Shown: in pieces, positions 16,829-25,388 of the stretch
Numbering within the stretch: position 1 is the stretch's first letter
How the letters are laid out: each line of letters starts with the position of its first letter
From: Leifsonia psychrotolerans
GTDB taxonomy: Bacteria > Actinomycetota > Actinomycetes > Actinomycetales > Microbacteriaceae
Reading direction: 5' to 3'
DNA: 64,000 nucleotides
Assembly: GCF_013410665.1 (NCBI RefSeq)
Contig: NZ_JACCFM010000001.1
Span: 372,001-436,000 of the forward strand
Translations under genes and position numbers: made by a program
The notes under the pieces: generated by a model
What the model saw: only the letters and a program-made list of their open reading frames with translations
Told to the model about the DNA's origin: nothing
The model's database searches: none

Positions 16829-17353
16829 ATGAACGGCGACATGCTCTGGGCCGTATTCGGCTGGATCGGCAGCGCCCTGGTGGTGTTCTCCCTGCTGCAA
16901 ACCCACATGACGCGGCTGCGAATATTCAACCTGATCGGGTGCGTGCTCGCCATCATCTACAACGCGCCACTCGCGATCTGGCCGAGCGTCGGGCTGAACG
17001 CGGCACTCTCGGTGATCAATATCGTGCAGCTCATCCGGTTGCGCCGGGGGAGTGAATCCAAGCTCACCGCGGCCGGGGCGGGGCGGGGTGAGTTGCTCAG
17101 TGTGCGCACAGCCCCCAACGATCCGGTGCTCGTGGCCCTGCTCGGTGCGCGCCGAGCCGAGGTGGAGGCGCGCGGCGGACGCACCCTCGAGCAGCTCCTC
17201 GAGGAAACCCGCGAGGCGGAGCTCAAGTTCGACGGCGATCTGCTGATCGGATGCTCACTCCGAGCATTCGACTCGGAACACGGCTCCGGCCCACCCGAGC
17301 AGGGCTCAGGTGGCACGTCACTGGTGGTGTTTGCCCGGACGGCGCCTCAGTAG
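16829..17353 (+). CDS. YgjV-like small inner-membrane protein with hydrophilic C-terminal tail
   Basis: A 174-residue protein. Three hydrophobic segments in the first 75 residues (AVFGWIGSALVVFSLLQT, IFNLIGCVLAIIYNAPLAIW, VGLNAALSVINIVQLIRL) match the YgjV-like family of bacterial inner-membrane proteins, in which NxIGxxLxxxYN and a conserved AxxNxxxxxIxxxQL are seen. The C-terminal 95 residues are soluble and acidic (TLEQLLEETREAELKFDGDLLIGCSL), an extension I cannot place. The gene follows the serine hydrolase by 10 bp and probably shares its transcript. Role unknown. Confidence 0.65.
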   Translation: MNGDMLWAVFGWIGSALVVFSLLQTHMTRLRIFNLIGCVLAIIYNAPLAIWPSVGLNAALSVINIVQLIRLRRGSESKLTAAGAGRGELLSVRTAPNDPVLVALLGARRAEVEARGGRTLEQLLEETREAELKFDGDLLIGCSLRAFDSEHGSGPPEQGSGGTSLVVFARTAPQ

Positions 17354-17384
17354 CCGGTCAGGAGCCGAGGCGGTGGCGGATCGG

Positions 17385-17795
17385 CTAGGCCGGAGCTCCC
17401 GCCGCCGGCGTTCCGGCGCGCACCCACGCATCGGTCATCGTCTGCACTGCGGCACCGTTCAGAGCCACACGTTTGACAGCGACGATGCGGATGCCACCGA
17501 CGGTCGCGGCCACCGGGGTCAGCGACTCCAAAAAACTCTCGACGGCGAACTTGGCGGCGCAGTAGGCCTCGTTGAGCGGTTGGCCGACCGCGCCACCGAC
17601 GCTGGATACAGTGATCAACCTCCCGTTGGCCGCGCGCAGATGCGGGAAGGCTGCCTTCGTCAGCGTGACGACGCTGAAGAAGTTCGTCTCCAGCACGGCG
17701 CGCACGGTGTCGACGGACTCCAATTCGATCGTGCCGACGTGTCCAGCGCCGGCACGGAGCGCATCCGCTTTAGCGCGGGTGAGCGGTGAGCACAA
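17385..17795 (-). pseudogene. 5'-truncated short-chain dehydrogenase
   Basis: The readable part is AGAGHVGTIELESVDTVRAVLETNFFSVVTLTKAAFPHLRAANGRLITVSSVGGAVGQPLNEAYCAAKFAVESF, the central half of an SDR with the catalytic Ser (VSSVGG) and YCAAKFA. The Rossmann TGxxxGIG segment is absent, NNAG is reduced to AGAG, and residues before it (MCSPLTRAKADALR) do not belong to the family. The C terminus also ends early. Upstream sequence on that strand belongs to the opposite-strand lipoprotein gene. It cannot bind NAD(P), so I call it a pseudogene. Confidence 0.65.
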
Positions 17796-17890
17796 CTCCT
17801 CGCCATCGGCACAGGCATGCCGTTGACACGAGTGCCTGGGGCGAGGACTCTGGGTCGTAGCGCCAACGACGGTGCGTGAGGTGGTAGCCG

Positions 17891-18427
17891 ATGTCTTCTT
17901 TCACATCCCGCACCCCGACAGCCATGGTCATTGTTGTGCTGGTCCCCGCGCTGCTCCTCACCGGCTGCACCGGTTCGACGAGTACGGCAGGACGATCCAT
18001 CGCCCGATGGTTTGTCTCCCACTCCGGCGAGCTGACCGGGGGAGCAGGGGGCCTCAAGCTCAAAGCGCAGTCGTTGGTGGACGACGGACTCCGGGACGCC
18101 GCGATCGCCGCTTCCCGCGACGCCGAGCTCCAAGCAGTGAAGAACTCGTCACATGTCGATGAAGCGCTGACCAGTGTGTGCAACATCTCCGTCGACTTCT
18201 CGGCGCCTCCTCCCGACGATTCGGCCGACATGAGCGCCGCTGAGACGTTGATGCACGCGGTGTCGGCCGAGATGCCTGGCAGTGGGATGAGCGTCTGGTC
18301 GGAGAGGATCGTCACAGCGTACGAGGCGGTCTGGGGTGAATCAGATCAGAAACTGAGGGCGCAGGCGACGCTCACGCGCGATTTCGAGGTGACCGCTTTC
18401 CAGCACGCGTACTGCACCGCCCGGTAG
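17891..18427 (+). CDS. Putative lipoprotein of unknown function
   Basis: A 178-residue protein with a lipoprotein signal: MVIVVLVPALLLTGC, lipobox LLTGC at about residue 26. The mature part is mainly helical with two Cys (SVCNISVDF, HAYCTAR) that could form a disulfide. I recognise no family. Translation may start at the ATG at 17891 or the internal ATG at 17924; both give a usable signal. It is transcribed away from the truncated SDR and is not obviously in an operon. Confidence 0.65.
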   Translation: MSSFTSRTPTAMVIVVLVPALLLTGCTGSTSTAGRSIARWFVSHSGELTGGAGGLKLKAQSLVDDGLRDAAIAASRDAELQAVKNSSHVDEALTSVCNISVDFSAPPPDDSADMSAAETLMHAVSAEMPGSGMSVWSERIVTAYEAVWGESDQKLRAQATLTRDFEVTAFQHAYCTAR

Positions 18428-18703
18428 ACGGCTTCTCTGCGCACTGCGCACGTCAACGCCGACCAGTGTTGCGCACGAGAACCTCGCCACGGCAGCGGCA
18501 TACCCAGCCCCTGCACACGACTCAGAATTCGTATGCGGCCAGGCCGCCCTTCCACTGGATGACGTAGAGGCCTGACGAGATGAATTCCGTGTTTGATTGT
18601 GAACGTCACGATCAGCAAAGCCACATTATGGTGTAACGTTCGAATTCGTGCCTTACGCCGGACACCTCACCCGCGCGTACTGACAGTACTCGGAAAGTGG
18701 TCA
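18428..18703. other. Intergenic stretch with a small decayed gene end
   Basis: No intact gene. On the minus strand a frame ending at 18522 reads EFISSGLYVIQWKGGLAAYEF then stop; the composition is that of a genuine protein end, but no start or upstream domain is present, so it is probably a residue of a deleted gene. The last 100 bp before 18704 are AT-richer and presumably hold the promoter of the surface-protein gene. Confidence 0.4.
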
Positions 18704-20224
18704 ATGATGTCGTCCCGCATGGCTCTCCGCACCAGGCCCGCTCGCGCATGGTTCGTCGGCGCACTGATCGCGACGACGGTGCTGCTCACCTTCGGCGGGT
18801 TCCCGGTTATGGCCCAGGCTGCAACGGTGAGCACACTCGATGACCTGAAGTTGGCTCTCAGCCCGGGCACTGATTCGATCACCCTCACCGCGGACGTCTA
18901 TGCCTATCAGGAAGATCTGGTGATCGACCGCGATGTGTCCATCGATCTTGCGGGCTACGTGCTCATGACACGAGACTTCACCGTCACGCCCGGCACCACA
19001 CTGACCCTCCTTGGCAGCACGAATATGCGCTCCTCGAGGATTAACATTAACGGTATCCTGCAGCTTTATTCGGATCTGACGATGCAGCCGTACTCCATCG
19101 TCACGGTGGGCACCCGCGGTTCGATTGTCTCTGCCGGCGGCCCCTTCACGGTCTCGGGAGCGCAGACGATCGATAACCAGGGCACGATTACAGCGAACGT
19201 GGGCCCAGCGCAGGCTGTCACCGGAAACAACTTCACGCTGAGGTTCTGGACGAACACACCGGCCGGACTGCTCGAAGAGGTCACGGTCTTCGCCCCGACG
19301 CTGGAGGCCGCAGGGATGTCGCTCCCCACCTTCGCTCGCGTCCATGCCGCCATCGCCGAGTGGAATTCCGAGCAAGACGGATCGGGCTCGCAGCTCAGAA
19401 CCGAGACAGCGCTCTCGACGGTTGGCTACTGGGGTACCTTTCACGCCCAGTGGGTGGCAGCGGGAATCACGAACATCGGTCTGACCTACAGCGGCAGCCC
19501 CGGCCCGGCACAGGCCGGTCATACGGCGGTCACCGCACTGGACACGTCTCCCGGGGGCAACGACGCCGACATCAGCGACCTGGTGGACTTCAGTAGCGCC
19601 AACCCCGACGACTCGTTCCTTGGCTCCGGCTTTGACACTCTCTTGGTCGCGGAAATCGCCGGCACCCGGCTCGTCACGGCAGCGCTGCGCGATGATCCGG
19701 TGGTGAGCATTTCCGTTCCCATCGAGGTGACGCATTCGAACTACCCGGGGCAGATCAGTCTGGCCGTGTCGCCGAGCAGTGTCACTCTCGGCGGAACGTC
19801 GACGGCATACCTGAGCGCCACAGACCGGTACGGAAACGCATTCGGTTACACCCTGCTCGGTGGCGGCGAATGCGACGATTGCAACCCGACCGTCACGAGT
19901 AGCGTGCCCGGCGATGTGATTGACCCGACGACGGGAATCATGACGTTCTCGAGCGTCGGGCCGCGTACGATCACGGCCACGGTACAGACGGTCGAGGGCG
20001 ATCCTTTGGTCGCCACCGCGGTCGTGACCGTCACTGGCGTCAGTGTGCCGTCCGCACCGCCCGCACCGCCCGCGCCACCCGCGGCGACGCCCCCGCAGTC
20101 GCTGGCAGCCACTGGCTCATCAGCCGGTCCGATCGCCGGCCTGATGCTGCTCGCTCTGCTGGGCGGCCTCGGCGCACTGCTTCTGGCCCGCGGCCGCACG
20201 GCCCGGCTCACGCGTCGCCTCTAA
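18704..20224 (+). CDS. LAATG-type wall-anchored surface protein of unknown function
   Basis: A 506-residue exported protein. A signal peptide (WFVGALIATTVLLTFGGFPVMAQAA) is followed by a right-handed beta-helix-like stretch with short repeated strands (DLVIDRDVSIDLAGYVLMTRDFTVTPGTTLTLLGSTN), then an all-beta region with Ig-like character (VSPSSVTLGGTSTAYLSATD), a Pro/Ala spacer and the sorting end LAATGSSAGPIAGLMLLALLGG with a charged tail. LAxTG is the signal read by class E sortases. The ATG at 18704 is preceded by GGAAAG at a suitable distance; the upstream in-frame codons are not part of a signal peptide. Two further ATGs (18707, 18719) are possible. The next gene carries a similar anchor. 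Confidence 0.75.
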   Translation: MMSSRMALRTRPARAWFVGALIATTVLLTFGGFPVMAQAATVSTLDDLKLALSPGTDSITLTADVYAYQEDLVIDRDVSIDLAGYVLMTRDFTVTPGTTLTLLGSTNMRSSRININGILQLYSDLTMQPYSIVTVGTRGSIVSAGGPFTVSGAQTIDNQGTITANVGPAQAVTGNNFTLRFWTNTPAGLLEEVTVFAPTLEAAGMSLPTFARVHAAIAEWNSEQDGSGSQLRTETALSTVGYWGTFHAQWVAAGITNIGLTYSGSPGPAQAGHTAVTALDTSPGGNDADISDLVDFSSANPDDSFLGSGFDTLLVAEIAGTRLVTAALRDDPVVSISVPIEVTHSNYPGQISLAVSPSSVTLGGTSTAYLSATDRYGNAFGYTLLGGGECDDCNPTVTSSVPGDVIDPTTGIMTFSSVGPRTITATVQTVEGDPLVATAVVTVTGVSVPSAPPAPPAPPAATPPQSLAATGSSAGPIAGLMLLALLGGLGALLLARGRTARLTRRL

Positions 20225-20241
20225 CCCGATCTGAGAACCGT

Positions 20242-20274
20242 CCGCTGCGCCGCGCCACAAGGCCGGCGCAGCGG
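20242..20274 (+). terminator. Terminator after the LAATG surface protein gene
   Basis: Arms CCGCTGCGCC and GGCGCAGCGG pair perfectly around a 13-base loop, which itself can close as GCC-ACAA-GGC, 17 bases after the stop codon. Confidence 0.7.
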
Positions 20275-20311
20275 GGAAGCCACGATCCTGCGTGTCCGTC
20301 CTCGGCTGTGC

Positions 20312-20344
20312 TATTCTCTCGAAGGAACAAGTTGAATCGTTTCA
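20312..20344 (+). promoter_or_regulatory. Promoter -10 and LacI-type operator before the rhamnosidase gene
   Basis: A -10-like TATTCT is at 20312-20317. TGAATCGTTTCA at 20333-20344 matches the LacI/GalR-family operator pattern TGAANCGNTTCA, 10 of 12 positions symmetrical. It lies just downstream of the expected transcription start, where a bound repressor would block elongation or open-complex formation. The start codon is at 20471, leaving a leader of about 145 nt. The regulator gene is not in this window. Confidence 0.55.
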
Positions 20345-20470
20345 CATCAGGGGGGACCAATCGAGATCGCGACGCCGTGGTCTCGTGGCTTGCGGAATTT
20401 TTGCCGAGAAGAACTCGGATCACCGCTCACCTGAACGCACCACATCCGTCAATGATGAAGGAAGTTCTGC

Positions 20471-23400
20471 ATGAAGAACGCAGTGACCCGAGTGCTCGCC
20501 GCCGCGGCTGCACTCACGTTATTCGCCACGCTCCCGGCTCTCCCCGCCTTCGCTGCACCTGAAGCGACCGGCATTGCCGTGGGGGAGATGCGCGTGAACG
20601 ACACGCTCACCCCTCTGGGTCTCGATGACACGAGGCCGGCACTGAGCTGGAAACTGACGGCCGATACTCAGTCAGTTGAACAGAGCGCGTACGAAGTGCG
20701 CGTCGCCTCCGACCCCGATCTGCTCGACGACGGCACCGGCGACATCTGGTCCAGTGGCAAGGTCGACTCGGCGCGCTCGGTGCAGGTTGACTACAACGGT
20801 GCAGCTCTCGAATCGGCGAAACGCTACTACTGGAAGGTGCGCGTCTGGGACCAGCACGATGTCGCCTCCGACTGGAGCGCCAGCTCCTGGTGGGAGATGG
20901 CGCTTCTGAACTCCGCGGACTGGGCTGGCTCGGAATGGATCAGCCCCGCCGGCGAGAACCTCGTCTGGGACGATTTTGAGATCAGCTCTGACTTTCGGTT
21001 GTGGAAGAAGGCCGGTGGAATAGTCTTCCGTGCCACGGGAACCGACAACATGAATATGTGGCAGGTCAACCCGGAACAGACCATCCCTCGACTGCGCCAA
21101 CACATCTGGCGAGACGGCCGAGTGGTGGCCAATCGCGAGGTGAACATTCCGGCCGCGGTGATGGCACCCGGCGAGCCCGACGGAGTGACCCACACGTTGC
21201 GGATTCGTGCAGAGGGGTCGACCTACACCAGCTGGATCGACGGCATGCTGGTCGACACGTGGACCGTCAGCGCGGCCGAGCTCAACGCCTCGGGAGTGAT
21301 CGGGTTCCGCGGCGGCGACAACCGCCCAGGCAACGAGCACAGCTCAGCCTGGAGCAACGTCACCGTCACAGAACTCGACGGCACCCCGATCTGGGCTGAT
21401 GACTTCGACAATGGCCCCTCCGCTTACTTCAAGGGTGCGATCATCGAGAACGGCGCGCTCATGCGCCGCAACAACGAGGTCGTGCTGATTTCTGCCGCCG
21501 GCAACGAAGCGCCTTTGCTTCGCACCGAATTCACCCTCGACAAGCCCGTTGCCTCCGCACGTGCCTATGCCTACGGACTCGGCTGGTATGAGCTGAGCAT
21601 GAACGGCGAGAAGGCCGACGACCGTGTTCTGGCCCCGTCGGCCACGCCATTCAGCCAGCGCAACCTCTACCAGACGTACGATGTGACCGATTTGCTCGCC
21701 GAGGGCGAGAACGCTGTCGGCGTTTGGCTCGCCAACGGCTACGGCGAAGGCTACAGCGAATGGGGCTGGCGCTGGGACGGTCCGCGTCAGGCGATCATCA
21801 CTATTCGCGTCACCCACACCGATGGTTCGGTCACCGTCATCGGCAGCGATGACAGTTGGACCAGCCATGCCTCGGCCGTGACGTCTGCCCACATCTACAA
21901 CGGCGAAAGCTACGACGCCCGGTCCGAGATCGCAGGCTGGGCCAACCCCGGTCTGGACGACTCCACCTGGACCGGTGTGCGCGTCGTCGATGCCCCGAGT
22001 GCCCGCCTCGAAGCAGACGAGATGCCGCAGATTCGTGTGCACACTGACTTCGCACCGATCGCGGTGTTCGAGCCGACGCCCAACGTCTACGTGTTCGACT
22101 TCGGCCAGAACATGGCCGGCTGGACTCGCCTCAACGACCTCGATGTCGCGGCAGGGACGAAGATTACGATCCGTCACGCCGAGCGTGTGGATGAGAACGG
22201 TGCCCTCGACACCCACACCAACCGTTCGGCGGCCGCCACCGACCAGTACATTGCAGCCGGAACGGGTTCAGAGACGTGGGAACCCCGTTTCACCTATCAC
22301 GGCTTTCGTTACGCGGAGGTGACGGGGCTGAGTGAGGCGCCCAGCGTCACAGCACGCGCAGTACACGCCGACCTACAGGAGACCGGAACGTTCGAGTCGT
22401 CCGACTCGATGCTCAACAAAATCTTCGAGAACAACCGCTGGACGATTCTTAATAACTTCATGAGCTATCCGACCGACACCCCGGTGCGCGACGAACGCAC
22501 GCCCCCGCAGATGGACGTGCAGGCACACCAGGATGCGGCCATCCGCACGCTCAACATGTCGACCTATTTCGACAAATACCTGAACGACCTGCCCGGTGCG
22601 CGTCAGGGCACCACGTACGCGGGCGACACCACGATGTTCGGCATCCACATTCCGCTGGCACTCGCACTATATAAGGAGTACGGAACAACCCAAGTGCTCG
22701 AGGAGCACTGGGGAGACGTGCGGTCGCGCGCTGACTGGTTGCTGGCCAACCATCCCGACGGGGTATGGCCGTCCACAGGCGGTTCGCATGGGGACAGCGG
22801 GCGCTACGGCGACTGGTGTGCACCGATTCCAGTCGAAGCCGCCAATGGGGGACTCGGCGACTGGAATGCGGGTGCCTGCTTCAGCGAACCCAACCTCGTC
22901 ACGAGCGTTCTGCAGTACCGCCACATTGTGGAGGCGAGCGAGATCGCCGCGATCCTCGGCCACGAGAACGACGCGGCTCGTTACGTCGCCGCAGCGGCGA
23001 CGATCAAGGATGCCGTCAATCTGAAGTATCTGAATGCCGATGGCAGCTACGCCTCCGGTCGCCAGACCACGAGCATCCTGCCTCTCGTCTTCGGGATGGT
23101 TCCCGATGACCGCTTCGAGCAGGTTGCTGACTACTTCATCGACCGGGTCGAGCGCGTCAACGACGGCCACCTCGACACCGGAATCTTCGGAACCCGTTAC
23201 CTCATCGACGCACTCACCCTCGTGGGCCGCAGCGATCTGGCTTACGGCACGATGACGCAGACCACCTACCCGAGCTTCGGCTACCAGATTCTTGAGCACG
23301 ATGCGACGACGGCGTGGGAAGGCTGGACGCTGCGCTCGGGCATGCAGACCTACGACCATGCCATGTTCATCGGCCCGAACTCGTCGTTCCTGACGGAATT

Positions 23401-24559
23401 TGGCGGCATTCGTTCGACCACGGCCGGCTACGAAACGCTGACGATCGACCCGCAGATTCCTGCCGGGCTGCAGAGCGCCACCGCGCGGATGGAGACCGTG
23501 CGCGGCCTCGTCTCATCGAGCTGGGAGCAATCAGACTCTGATCTGCGTCTCGCCGTGACGGTGCCGGTGAACTCGCGTGCGACCGTCGTTGTGCCGGTCA
23601 AAGCGGATGAAGTTGTCGCGACGCCGGCCGGAGCCGAGCAGCTCAGCGTCAGCGCGAGCGAATACACCTTCGCGGTGGGCTCCGGCGACTATGAGTTCCG
23701 TGCGGCAGTGCCGGAGGCGGACATTACCGCCCCCGTCGTTTCGCTGGACATCGAGGGAGAGGGAGATGGCGGCTGGCTGCGTGCCGCAACGGCGACCCTC
23801 AGCGCCGTCGATGAACCCGGCGGCTCTGGGGTGGCTGTGATCGAGTATGCGATCGGCAACGGATCGTGGACCCGCTTCGACGCGCCGATCGCGCTCGCAG
23901 AAGGGCAGTACACGCTGCGCTACCGTGCACGCGATGAGGCGGGCAACGTGTCGCAGGCCGGCCAGCGGCAGATCCGAATCGACTCCACCACGCCGACGGT
24001 GTGGGGCTGGCTCGATGACGCCGGCACAGTGACGTCGGTGGCCCGTGATCGCGCCTCCGGTGTTTCAGCCGTCGAGTACTCGTCCGATGGCGAGGAATGG
24101 CGCGTCTCGCCGAGCGGCTTCGCCACGGCCGAGAGTGTCATGGTGCGGGCTCGCGATCGTGCGGGCAACACGACGAGCCGGGCGCTGACCCCGTCGTCGA
24201 ATGCCACGACCCTCGACGTCGCAGCGGGCGACTATCTGCACATCGCGCGCAGCGGATTCAGCGTGGGCGCCGGCGTTCGAGTCGAATTGCACTCCACGCC
24301 AACGGTGCTCGGGAGGGTCACGGCCGACAGCGTGGGCGTCATCTCTCTGAACGCGCCGGTTCCGACCACGCTGCAGGACGGATCTCACCGTCTGCTGTTC
24401 ATCACCGATGGCGGCGAGACGATCGAGATCCCGGTGGACACACTCGCCGAGACGGGAGCCGGAGCGGTGATGGGTGGTGCACTGCTGGCTCTGCTCGCGC
24501 TGGGCTTCGGCGGCGTTCTGCTGCTGCGCCGACGCTCTCGACTCGTCCCTCTCCGGTAG
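20471..24559 (+). CDS. GH78-type alpha-L-rhamnosidase, wall-anchored (LAETG)
   Basis: A 1362-residue secreted enzyme. In order: signal peptide (to about residue 28), a fibronectin-like domain (DTRPALSWKL to YYWKVRVWD), an inserted jelly-roll domain (DFRLWKKAGGIVFRATGTDNMNMWQ), the rhamnosidase N-terminal domain (ARAYAYGLGWYELSMNGEKADDRVL), a beta-sandwich domain (YVFDFGQNMAGW) and the six-hairpin catalytic domain (YPTDTPVRDERTPPQMD, then GDSGRYGDWCAP). Two Ig-like modules (YRARDEAGNVSQ) and LAETGAGAV plus membrane helix and basic tail end it. The usual GH78 sequence RDERxGWTGD reads RDERTPPQMD here, so the catalytic acid region departs from the norm; the glycosidic specificity is therefore uncertain. 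Confidence 0.87.
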   Translation: MKNAVTRVLAAAAALTLFATLPALPAFAAPEATGIAVGEMRVNDTLTPLGLDDTRPALSWKLTADTQSVEQSAYEVRVASDPDLLDDGTGDIWSSGKVDSARSVQVDYNGAALESAKRYYWKVRVWDQHDVASDWSASSWWEMALLNSADWAGSEWISPAGENLVWDDFEISSDFRLWKKAGGIVFRATGTDNMNMWQVNPEQTIPRLRQHIWRDGRVVANREVNIPAAVMAPGEPDGVTHTLRIRAEGSTYTSWIDGMLVDTWTVSAAELNASGVIGFRGGDNRPGNEHSSAWSNVTVTELDGTPIWADDFDNGPSAYFKGAIIENGALMRRNNEVVLISAAGNEAPLLRTEFTLDKPVASARAYAYGLGWYELSMNGEKADDRVLAPSATPFSQRNLYQTYDVTDLLAEGENAVGVWLANGYGEGYSEWGWRWDGPRQAIITIRVTHTDGSVTVIGSDDSWTSHASAVTSAHIYNGESYDARSEIAGWANPGLDDSTWTGVRVVDAPSARLEADEMPQIRVHTDFAPIAVFEPTPNVYVFDFGQNMAGWTRLNDLDVAAGTKITIRHAERVDENGALDTHTNRSAAATDQYIAAGTGSETWEPRFTYHGFRYAEVTGLSEAPSVTARAVHADLQETGTFESSDSMLNKIFENNRWTILNNFMSYPTDTPVRDERTPPQMDVQAHQDAAIRTLNMSTYFDKYLNDLPGARQGTTYAGDTTMFGIHIPLALALYKEYGTTQVLEEHWGDVRSRADWLLANHPDGVWPSTGGSHGDSGRYGDWCAPIPVEAANGGLGDWNAGACFSEPNLVTSVLQYRHIVEASEIAAILGHENDAARYVAAAATIKDAVNLKYLNADGSYASGRQTTSILPLVFGMVPDDRFEQVADYFIDRVERVNDGHLDTGIFGTRYLIDALTLVGRSDLAYGTMTQTTYPSFGYQILEHDATTAWEGWTLRSGMQTYDHAMFIGPNSSFLTEFGGIRSTTAGYETLTIDPQIPAGLQSATARMETVRGLVSSSWEQSDSDLRLAVTVPVNSRATVVVPVKADEVVATPAGAEQLSVSASEYTFAVGSGDYEFRAAVPEADITAPVVSLDIEGEGDGGWLRAATATLSAVDEPGGSGVAVIEYAIGNGSWTRFDAPIALAEGQYTLRYRARDEAGNVSQAGQRQIRIDSTTPTVWGWLDDAGTVTSVARDRASGVSAVEYSSDGEEWRVSPSGFATAESVMVRARDRAGNTTSRALTPSSNATTLDVAAGDYLHIARSGFSVGAGVRVELHSTPTVLGRVTADSVGVISLNAPVPTTLQDGSHRLLFITDGGETIEIPVDTLAETGAGAVMGGALLALLALGFGGVLLLRRRSRLVPLR

Positions 24560-24571
24560 CACCCCGACACC

Positions 24572-24619
24572 ATCGGCCGTTGTGTGCCCACTCTCGCGGG
24601 TGGGCACACAACGGCCGAT
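24572..24619 (+). terminator. Strong stem-loop terminator after the rhamnosidase gene
   Basis: A perfect 20-bp stem (24572-24591 with 24600-24619) and an 8-base loop, starting 12 bases after the stop codon. No U tract. The symmetry suggests it can work on both strands. Confidence 0.8.
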
Positions 24620-24673
24620 AGTCGTGGGCACGTCGGTGCATCCGTTCTCTGTCGCATCAGCCAGGATGGGTCC

Positions 24674-25363
24674 ATGAAGATCGTGAGCTTGAACCTGCGT
24701 GGCTTCTTCGACTGGGAGGCGCGGATGCCGCTCATCCTGCGCTACCTCGAACGTGAGCAGCCGGAGGTGGTGCTGCTGCAAGAGGTGGTCTATCTGCCGG
24801 AGGTCTCGCCGTTCAGCCAACTCGATCTGTTGAACCAGGCTGCGGGGTTTCCGCATCTGCACTCGTCGATCAGCCGGCTGCAGACAGCCACGCAGGGCGG
24901 CCCCTACCGAGAGGGCCTCGGTGTGCTGAGTCGCCTTCCCGTCACGGGGTCCGAGACTCTGGTGCTCCTGCATGAGGAGAATGATCCCCATAATCGGCTC
25001 GTGCAGTTCGTCGATGTCGCCGGGGATGCGCTCTGGAAGTTTGCAAACGTGCACCTGTCCGTGCGGGACGATTACGCGCTGCACCACCTGCAGGAGGTGC
25101 TCGGCATCCTGAAGTCGCGCGGTGAGAAGCGAATCATCGGCGGCGACTTCAACATGAATCACCTGGAGCGCCATGCCCATCTGTGGCGGGATGACTACAT
25201 TCTCACGACGGAGATCGAGCATTACGTGTCGTTCGCCGCGTCACGCCAGGCGAACGACTACTTTCTGGTGCCGAAAGAGTACGCGTTGAGATCGATCGAA
25301 CTCTCGGAGGACGGCCTGTCCGACCATCGGGCTCTTGCGGTCGAGGTGCTGCCGATCGGCTGA
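24674..25363 (+). CDS. Endonuclease/exonuclease/phosphatase (EEP) family protein
   Basis: A 229-residue metal-dependent phosphodiesterase-fold protein. Family motifs in order are SLNLRGF (N-terminal Asn), VVLLQEV (metal-binding Glu), FANVHLS, IIGGDFNM (Asp/Asn) and GLSDHRALAVEV (catalytic Asp-His). It has no signal peptide and no DNA-binding extension, so the substrate (nucleic acid, phospholipid or sugar phosphate) is open. The ATG at 24674 was chosen because the N-terminal strand MKIVSLNLRG begins there; the longer frame from 24584 runs through the upstream hairpin. Confidence 0.82.
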   Translation: MKIVSLNLRGFFDWEARMPLILRYLEREQPEVVLLQEVVYLPEVSPFSQLDLLNQAAGFPHLHSSISRLQTATQGGPYREGLGVLSRLPVTGSETLVLLHEENDPHNRLVQFVDVAGDALWKFANVHLSVRDDYALHHLQEVLGILKSRGEKRIIGGDFNMNHLERHAHLWRDDYILTTEIEHYVSFAASRQANDYFLVPKEYALRSIELSEDGLSDHRALAVEVLPIG

Positions 25364-25380
25364 GCCGATGAACCTCAGCC
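25358..25380. terminator. Bidirectional stem-loop between convergent genes
   Basis: GGCTGAG and CTCAGCC pair around a 9-base loop, overlapping the EEP stop codon and ending 8 bases before the end of the convergent RpiR gene. Confidence 0.5.
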
Positions 25381-25388
25381 ACGGCGGA

